From: Anticarsia gemmatalis
Lineage: Eukaryota > Arthropoda > Insecta > Lepidoptera > Erebidae
Length of the DNA stretch: 64,000 bases
Direction of reading: 5' to 3'
Assembly (NCBI RefSeq): GCF_050436995.1
Contig: NC_134757.1
Location: 2,306,501 to 2,370,500 of the forward strand
Part shown: positions 13,301-22,300 of the stretch, piece after piece
Numbering within the stretch: position 1 is the first letter of the stretch
Layout: each line of letters begins with the position of its first letter
Notes under the pieces: generated by a model
Seen by the model: the letters and a program-made list of their open reading frames with translations, nothing else
The model's database searches: none
Told to the model about the DNA's origin: nothing
Program-made: the position numbers and the translations under genes

Positions 13301-16300
13301 GATGTCTGGATGTGATTGAAGCCAAATAAGTTTGTAAGGAGCGTACCAAGTGGCGTTCTCTAGTCTTTGCCTAGCCCTATGAGAAGGCGTGATTTTATAT
13401 ATGTATGTGTGTATATAAATATTATTATTTATTATCTAGGTGACTCAATTATGCCAAGGCTCTCCATTAAGTTGTTGAGACATACCACAATATTTATAAC
13501 ATAAAACACGCTGTTCATTTTCCTGAATCACTGAGTTTGTTTAGCTTCAAAGAATTGGAAAACTTTCGCAGGGAAACTTACTAAAGGGGTAATGAATCCA
13601 TTAAAATGTTATAGAAATGAAGGTAACGTAATAATAGGTACTTGTATAGTTTCGTTTTGTTTAACTGCACGTTTGGCGCAGTGGTTAACGTGGTCACCTC
13701 GCCGCAATAACCGTAGCGCCGCATATAGTGAGCTCGAATCCCAATTGGGACAAACCTTTGTGCGATGAGCACGAGTATTATTTTGTTCTGCGCCTGGTTG
13801 TTTAAGTAATATGTAGATATGTTTATCAATAAATTGGTTACCATATTACAAGTTCTGCTCAGTTTGAAATCAAATGAACGTGTGTGAGCTGTCCAATTAT
13901 ATTTATTTGAAAGTAACAATTAATATATAATTGTAAATTTGTTTATTTCTTTACTATAAGAACTGTTTAACGAAACTTTTATGTAGGCAAGTTACCATCA
14001 CAATATTATCTTTTATCATTGTACATTTAATACATACCACCATTATTTTCCCAAAAGTTTAGGATCTTTTGAAACAATTCGGTTGTATTTAACAAAGTAT
14101 CTTTTCGTGTTAAACATAGCTTTGGAGAGAGCCTACACAAACGTATTGAACAGACAAGATATCCAAATGAACAAGCCAAAACAAAACTTTGTAAATATTG
14201 TTCAACCCTTTTGTAAGACAAAATATAAGTTTTTGGTACAGTCAGCTCCAAAAGTATATGATCATACTTAATCTTTTGAAACCCTTTATACTGTAGTGTG
14301 AACATTATTCCATGGAAAAAAAACATGCCATTGATTGAAATGTTGAATTCTAACTTATTCTACCTGATTTTGATCAGTTATTTATTAAAGTTACGTAACC
14401 ACAAAGGTTTTAAAAATATGAAGTTGTTAAGCGACTTTTGGAGCTGACTGTACTACCCTGTTTCGCTAATACAATTGTATTTATATGAGAATTTTCTTTT
14501 ATGTAGATGTTTCAACAGAAAACTAGCTAACTGAGTTATTTATACTAAACAAGCGATTGCTTTGTCCGGGTACCCATACATTGATCATATTACTGTGGAA
14601 ATTTGCATCCCATCGATCCCGTACAAACCTTCTCAATCTTGTTGACAATTTTAATGACATTAAAAATAATAAAAAAAGAAAAAAAAATACATATTATCCA
14701 ATTTGGTGTGATTCTTATAAGGCTCTGCGCGTACATATATTATTATATTATTATTTGTTATATATATATTTTTGATTAATACATCTGTATTCATCAAAAA
14801 TATATATCTTTTTAAACCATCTGGTTTAAAAAGATTGTACACGAGCACTGAGCAAATAAAAAAAAAAGGTTTTCCAAAACAAATTTCACCTCGGGAGGCA
14901 AAACCCGATCGGCACAAGCCGAACAAGTTAGTCGAATTGGTTTTGTTGTTCGTGCCAAACCGAACGTGCCGAACGGAATATGTGTGTAGCAAGCCTTAGA
15001 GGTTGTAGATGAAATTTCAGATAAGGCAACTTATTTAACTAAACCCTGTTAACAATACTCACCTTCTGGTATTTTCATCAACACCACCTTTAGGCCTTTT
15101 GTTTGTTTCCCAAACATCGTACCATAATTAATAATTCTTATATACAGGGTTGAAGCAGCGAAAGCTTTTTGATGAATCGGAGAAAATTTAACAAATGTAA
15201 ACTACACAACTGAATACTGATTTTGAGGCACAAACTCAGTATAGCAGTGTTCGGGCTCGATAATTTTGTAAAAGTTATGGCAGGCTAGGATAGAATAGGC
15301 AAGGCTATGTCCAGAGAGTGTCTTGAAAGATCTTAGGTCATTTAGATACTCTCTGAGTAATTCGGTAATTACGACAAGCATCACAATTTTTGTATTTTTA
15401 CGCTAACATTTGACTTAGGAGGTTTGACTTAGGCGAAACGTTTCAGTGCGATAGCTTAAATTGTTAAAAAGGGTATATTTAACTGCGTACCTTCAGAAAA
15501 GAAGTAAAGAGCAAAAACTAGTTATTAACACAATTATTTTACCAACTGTAAAAAGCAATAATCGCAATACAATATCAAGATATAGAATACCTACAACACT
15601 GAGGAAACAGCAGGAAATTATATCTGTAGCCGCGGAAATGACAACTTCCATCGCTCATGGCGAGCCCGGCTCGATAGTTATCATGTTAAACCAATATTCC
15701 CGGTGTAGTCATTTTTCCTAGAAAGAATCCCCAATAATAATATAAATGCGAAAGTGACTCTGACTATCTCTTCTTCAAAATTAAACCATTGAAGTGATTT
15801 TGATGAAATTTTATACAAAGATAGTTTGAGACCCGGAAAAGGAGATAGGATAGTTTATATCTCAGAAATCCGGCAGGAACTGAAACTATACGATAAATAA
15901 GACATACATAGATAATTATAGACTACGAAGACGGAGTTGCATGCTAGAGCTAGTGTTGTTTATATAAAAAAATCTCGCTGAAACTGTGACCAATCGAATC
16001 ATAGATGAAAATAAGCAAAGGCAAGCAGTGATAGCCGAGTGGTTTAAGTTGGCACCTCCCACGCAAGTGGTTGCAGGTTTGAACCCGAGGCAACACATCA
16101 ATGACTTTTCAATCACTTGCTCTAACGGTGAAGGAAAACATCGTGAGGAAACCTTGCATGCCTAAAATTTGTTTAATACATTTATTGAGGGCATGCAAAG
16201 TCCCCAACTCGCACTTGGTCAGCGTGGTGGACTCAAGGCCTAACCCCTCCCGCTCGTTTGGGAGAAGACCCTTGCCCAGCAGTGGGGTGGAAATGGGTTA

Positions 16301-19300
16301 GTAAAAAAAAGTATTTTTTATCTACTTAGCAACGAACAGAATGTGTGTAGTCTGGTGATCATGAACTACTAATCTATGCGAAAAACAATATGTTTTTCCA
16401 TTCAAAAGCAAATTCATTGAATTGTTTCGTCCGTCGATATTTCGTATCTGTTATTCCTGTTCAATATTATGAAACTTTTACACGTGTCGTATAATTACAA
16501 TAGACTGAATAGAAATAGTTTATATATATTTCAAACAATAGCTCACTTTTATACGCGTCGTAGAATAGCAACTAATTGTTTTTAGCGAGCTTAGTTCATA
16601 CGCTATATGAATAACTGGATATCATTGAGGCATGAGTAATAAAAAATATAACTACTTTAGGTTAAAAGCGACAATTTGAAATATTCTCAAACCATTAAAC
16701 GTGCTTTGGATTGGGGACTTTGCATGCCATCAATAAATATATTAATCAGATTTCATCATAATGTTATCCTTCACCTTGTCAAAGAGGCCACCATAAGCCT
16801 GCGGGTCACTATGTTTATAATTCAGAATTTTGTATACCTCCGCCAGCTACACCTTTCACACAAGGCTCTCTACTAAGTTGTTGGCCTATAGTAGAAAGTC
16901 CAAACATTAAGTACATACATATGTTATAGTAGCTCGATTCTCTATTACTATCGACTACCGACAACCGACTAGTCGTCGAGAATTTTTGTATGAAAATTTG
17001 ATCAGCGCCTCTGACGGGCGTTGTAGAAACTATTTTGGAAGTACATTCTAAATGTCAAAATGTCGATACTCGTTCGTACTGACTGTACAGAATCACGCTA
17101 CAGGAGGTAGCCCTGTTTCATATGAACACGTAAATGGGACATTTTGTGCCCAGTTTTGTAACAATTTCAATTAATTCGTATACCTGTACGAACTTATCAC
17201 ACTAACCCATCCCAACGTATTCTGACAATGATTTTATTATTATAACTTAGTGACCCGTGCTTTACTCGCGTGAAATCACCACACACATTATAAAATACAA
17301 ACTCGGCACGTTTGTCTGTCTGTCTGTCTGTTCGCGATAAACGAAAAAAAGTAATACATAAATATAAATAAATATTATTGGACAACTCACACACGGTTAT
17401 TTGATTCCAAACTAAGCAGAGCTTGTACTATGGTAACCAAATAACTGATAAACATACTTATATACTTCTAAATACATACTTATATAGATACATTAACATC
17501 CAGGCTCAGAACAAATACTCGTGCTCATCACACAAAGATTTGTCCCGGGTGGGATTCGAACCCACCACACGCGGCGCTATGGTTGTTGCGGCGAGGTGAC
17601 CGCTTAAACCACTGCGCCAAACGTGCAGTAGTGGATTCATTTGCGTATATCTCCCATTTTTAGAATAATTCATCAGAAGTTTTTTTTAATTTAACCAAGG
17701 CTGATATCTGTTGAGAAATAGTAGGTAGTAAAAGAAACTCATTTTATGACCACATAGAGTTACGTTACGAGTCAAAACGAACTTGACATAATCGTGTTAT
17801 AGATGTAACAGGAGATTAACGAATGGTCACTGACCAAAACTAGGAGAAAATGGTATCACGTTGCGAGTCTTCATACAAGTAATAGATTTATGTAAGTTGA
17901 TTAAAGTATTGGTTTCACCTTTAGATAACCCTTTCGTCTAATACAAATATGTAGTGAAGTATATTATCTCATTCTCTCTATATTCTACCGTTTAATATAA
18001 ATGTGGTCAGTTCTCGCTCAAGTTGTTTAGATATTCGAAAAGATGTTTGTTGAACTATCACTGTAAAAGTACTGAACGGATATTGATGAAATTTGGTACA
18101 TAGATATACTGTGCATTATGCTTATCTTCATAGCAAATACATATCTTAGGGGTGCGGGTAGTTAATGCCTGGCTGACACTTCGACCATTCGTCATCCTTT
18201 TTGCCACATGCACATAGCAAATACATAAGTGTTGTAGAGATTATAACTGCACGCAAACTGTTGGACCTTACAAATATAACATTCAAAGTTATCCCAAGGG
18301 CAAGTATAAAACTTGAACGAATTGACACATTTGTAAACTATAAGTAAACATAATATCTAACAGAATATCTCGTGTAAATATATGAAGTAGTAAGTTACTT
18401 ACCCGGAAACCAATCTCTCTTTCAATTTCCTCACCGCTATATAAAAACGTTTCAAGTACGAATCGACGCCATCAATTTATGTAACGTCCAAAGTATTTGA
18501 AAATCGGTTTTATTTTATTTTATCGTATGGTTAGTGGTCAACCTAGTGTCAAAGTCGTTCAGATCACCCGAAAGCCCTTTGATATGGCTAGCTTAACGAC
18601 TACTATCTTAATACACAGCAGTCGGGAGCGACTTTTAAATTGCCCTCCGAAGCACGGAGACCCTCAGCTCAAATTAAAGCCCGTTTTTAAATTGATATTT
18701 TCGTTTTAAAAAAGTGAGATTGAAAATGTCAAAGTGCATATACATATTATATTTTTGACACTAAATGTGCGTAGTATTTTGCAGCCATGACCTATATCAG
18801 ATCTATTGCATAACAGTATGGCTTATATACTATGTTTTTTATCCAGGCACATTTTCAAAAGCGATATCGTACAGCGGTTCAGCCCTCACCGCATGGACGC
18901 ACTCCATCAAGCCGCTGGAGAAGACGAAGACCCTGGCCAGTATCGTGGGCTGTCCCACTACCACCAACAAGGAGATGATCGACTGCCTCAAGTACAGACC
19001 TGGGGAGGTCATCGTTAATGCGCAGATACAGATGTTTGTACGTACTCTTGAAAACTATAGTTTTGTATTGGAACTGTGTTTCTTTCTTTTTATATGTTGT
19101 TGTAGTCCAATAACTATATATAGACCTTTGTATGCAGAGTTTGCGGCTGACTGAAGTATTGAGAATTTAAAACGTCTAAAACCTGCATGCTTATGCAGCT
19201 GACGGTGCATTTGCTTGATACAGCTAGTTATTTTGGAAATACGCAGAATTATTCATTTCAAATCTAGATGAACCATGGTTGCTAAGGTTTTCTACTAGAC

Positions 19301-22300
19301 TTTAAAAGCTCGGGCTAAATAAAAATTCAACTGTCGCACAACTTCTTCCAAGATTCAACCGGTTCTTCTATATCGTCGAAATATTGAATCAGTTTATATT
19401 TTAAAAGGCTTTAGTCTTAAAATTCATTTATTAAAATGCTCTCCAGATAGATTCTCTTTGCTTCAGAAACAGATTACCAATTATATGAAAATCACTATTA
19501 TTACATGTGCATACTAAGGACCGCCACAAATCAGTTCGCAAAAGGCGATAAATTTATATCTAAGAAGTAGACAACCAGTGTGTTATATTCCATAAATTAA
19601 ACAACTGATTCAAATAGATTCCCCGAACTAAAGTCAACGTTTGAAACTAAAATTGACTGTTGACGTTCAATATTATACAAATAGTCTACACTTGGCAAGA
19701 TGGCAAAAATAAAATTGGAATCTGCGAACATTGCTCCTGTCTGGCACTCTTCATAAATATTATCTCGCGACGCTTCTATTTAGTTAATTACTATTCTAAC
19801 TATGCAACAGACATAAACAAACTAAGACAAACGAAGTCTTAAGCAGGGTTTCTTTAGTGAACTCACGAAACTAATATTTTGTCCGTTCCAAATGAAGTTC
19901 GTGATTTATTTGTTTGCAAAGTCCCATGCGGGGACCCTTGTGCAAACGATTTATTTCCCCATATTTTCTCTAACCCTTTTACACTAGATGTAAGTTTCAT
20001 GGCTTTAGTTATTCATGGACTACCAGTCGATTTGAATCGAAATCGTTTCGATAAATTTCTCTTTTCGTATATTACTAGTTAATATATAGTCAAATTCTCC
20101 AAGTCACTTTAAAGTCTTTGTCAATTGTCTTAATTGCCAACAATTGGGACCGACTTTAAACTTTACCTCCGAAGCATTGAAAACCTTAGCTCATTAACTA
20201 TGCTATGCTATATGCATATGGAATCCATATGGATTACGCAGCCAATGAATTTATTTCACCAAATGTTTAGGTACCAAAATTGCACCACCCTATGGTAGAC
20301 TGGCAGAGAATGCTACAGGCATAATTAAAAAATAATGACGTCTTAATAACATCTTAACAATCTGCTTTCATTACCTAACGTTTAGGACTGGAAGGTGCAC
20401 ATGTTCACGCCGTTCAGTCCAGTGGTAGAGTCCCCCGGGGTTCGGGAGCCATTCCTGCAGCAGTACCCGTACCACGCGACACGCGCTGGAGCCATGATGA
20501 ACGTCCCACTCATTGCTTCTGTCACTGCTCATGAGGGACTGTATCCTGCTTCAGGTAAACTGATTTTATAAATTCTCTAACTCTTTAAGGAAGGCATTAC
20601 GATTAAAACCATTTTAAGTAATCGCGACGTGTACACATAGTTCTACTGTGAACGGCTTTCGACCAAGTTTACGGAGTTGACCGGTCGGAACGTCGAGTAA
20701 CAATAAAGGTACCGTAAACCTTTAAATAATAATCGCGTATAAAACCCGTTTACAGTAGAATTACGTATGAATAACGGTATCAGAAGTAGCTGGCGTAGAA
20801 CGCATCGAAAGATTTCCCAGGATCTTCTCGTTATTATATGGACATAACGTATGTTAATCGGTGGTTAGGTATATAGTTTCTCTATACAAATTCGGTATAG
20901 GGTTTCAGCAGCGATACCTTTCCTAGAAACTTGGAACAACATCTTGATATGGGCAGTCTAGTGCGATTATTCTTCTTTCAGCCTACCAAGCTGATCCGTC
21001 ACTCCTAGAAGACCTAGAAGCGAACTGGGAAGAACTGGCCGCCAATATCTTCGAGTACAACGACACTCTCCCGATGAGTAGAAGGAAGGAGGTCGCACAA
21101 GCCATCAAGCAACACTACTTGGGAGGCAAGCCAGTTAGCCAGGAGACTTTCCCACAACTTGTGGAGGTAAGCACTTTATAAAACAATTTTCTCACAACAT
21201 TTTTTAGCCTGACCTGCCTTTGTGGATAGAGCTGTATACGACTGCTGATTTCGCATATGATTCTCCGGTAAGACAAAATGCTATTGAGTTTTTCTAATTT
21301 CTGTTCGAATACCTTTTAATAATAATAGAACGTTTAGTATTTTTTTGAATATTAATTAGATTGGTATGGTTTGCCATATCCTTTCACCCGAAGAAAAGTG
21401 ACAACGAAGGCAATGTGTCTGGCATTATGGAGAGTGTACTTACAAAACATAATAACGGCACACTAATTCAAATTCAAATCATTTATTCATTTAGGTCAAA
21501 TTTTAATGCTGACACTTATGAAAGTCAATGATACAGAAAGTGAATTTACCGCCAGTTCGTAAGGTAGGGCCAATGAAAGAACTGGCAAGAAACTCCTGGC
21601 CACTCTTTTTAATCGCCAAATGGTTTTAACAGTATTTATGTTTGGTATCTGAAAGAATCGTAATATACGTTACACGTGTATGTCTTGTTACAGGCTCTTA
21701 GTGATCGTTTATTCGTAGCTGACGTGGGTAAGTTTGCACAGCTGCACGCAGCCAAGACTGGACAGCCTACATATGTGCACCAGTACTCCTACCGAGCGTC
21801 CACGAGCTTGTCCAACTTGATGGCACACAACGACGTCAACTACGGTAAACATTTTAAAAACATTATGTTCTATTGCTGGGCAAGGGTCTCCTCCCGATAT
21901 GAGTTAGGCGTTAGGCCTTAAGTCCACCAAGCTGACCAATTGCTGGTTAGGGACTTTGCATACCTTCAAGACTGTTCTAAAGAACTATCAGACATGCAAG
22001 GTTACATCACGATGTTTTCCTTCACCGTTGGAAGGAGTTATAAATATTTCTAAGACACACATAACTTCGAAAAGTCATTGATATGTTGCCTCGAGTTCGA
22101 ACCTGTGACCACTTGCGTGGGAGGTACCAACTTATACCACTCTGCTATAAAATATATCAGTATCCAAAGGAATATCATATAAAACGATACGCAAACTAGT
22201 AAAAAGAGATATACTAAAATACAAGCGGACCTACCACGACGATGATTTGTTCCTTGTTTTCTGCAGGTGTGAGTCACGGGGACGATGTGTTGAAGATCTT

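Noticed and set aside
17500..17628. Functional tRNA gene (boxes A and B present)
   Set aside because: The tRNA-like head is followed by a body shared with copies at 13663, 54504 and 58935, so it is a SINE. The same reasoning applies to the heads at 16022, 53646 and 55694.
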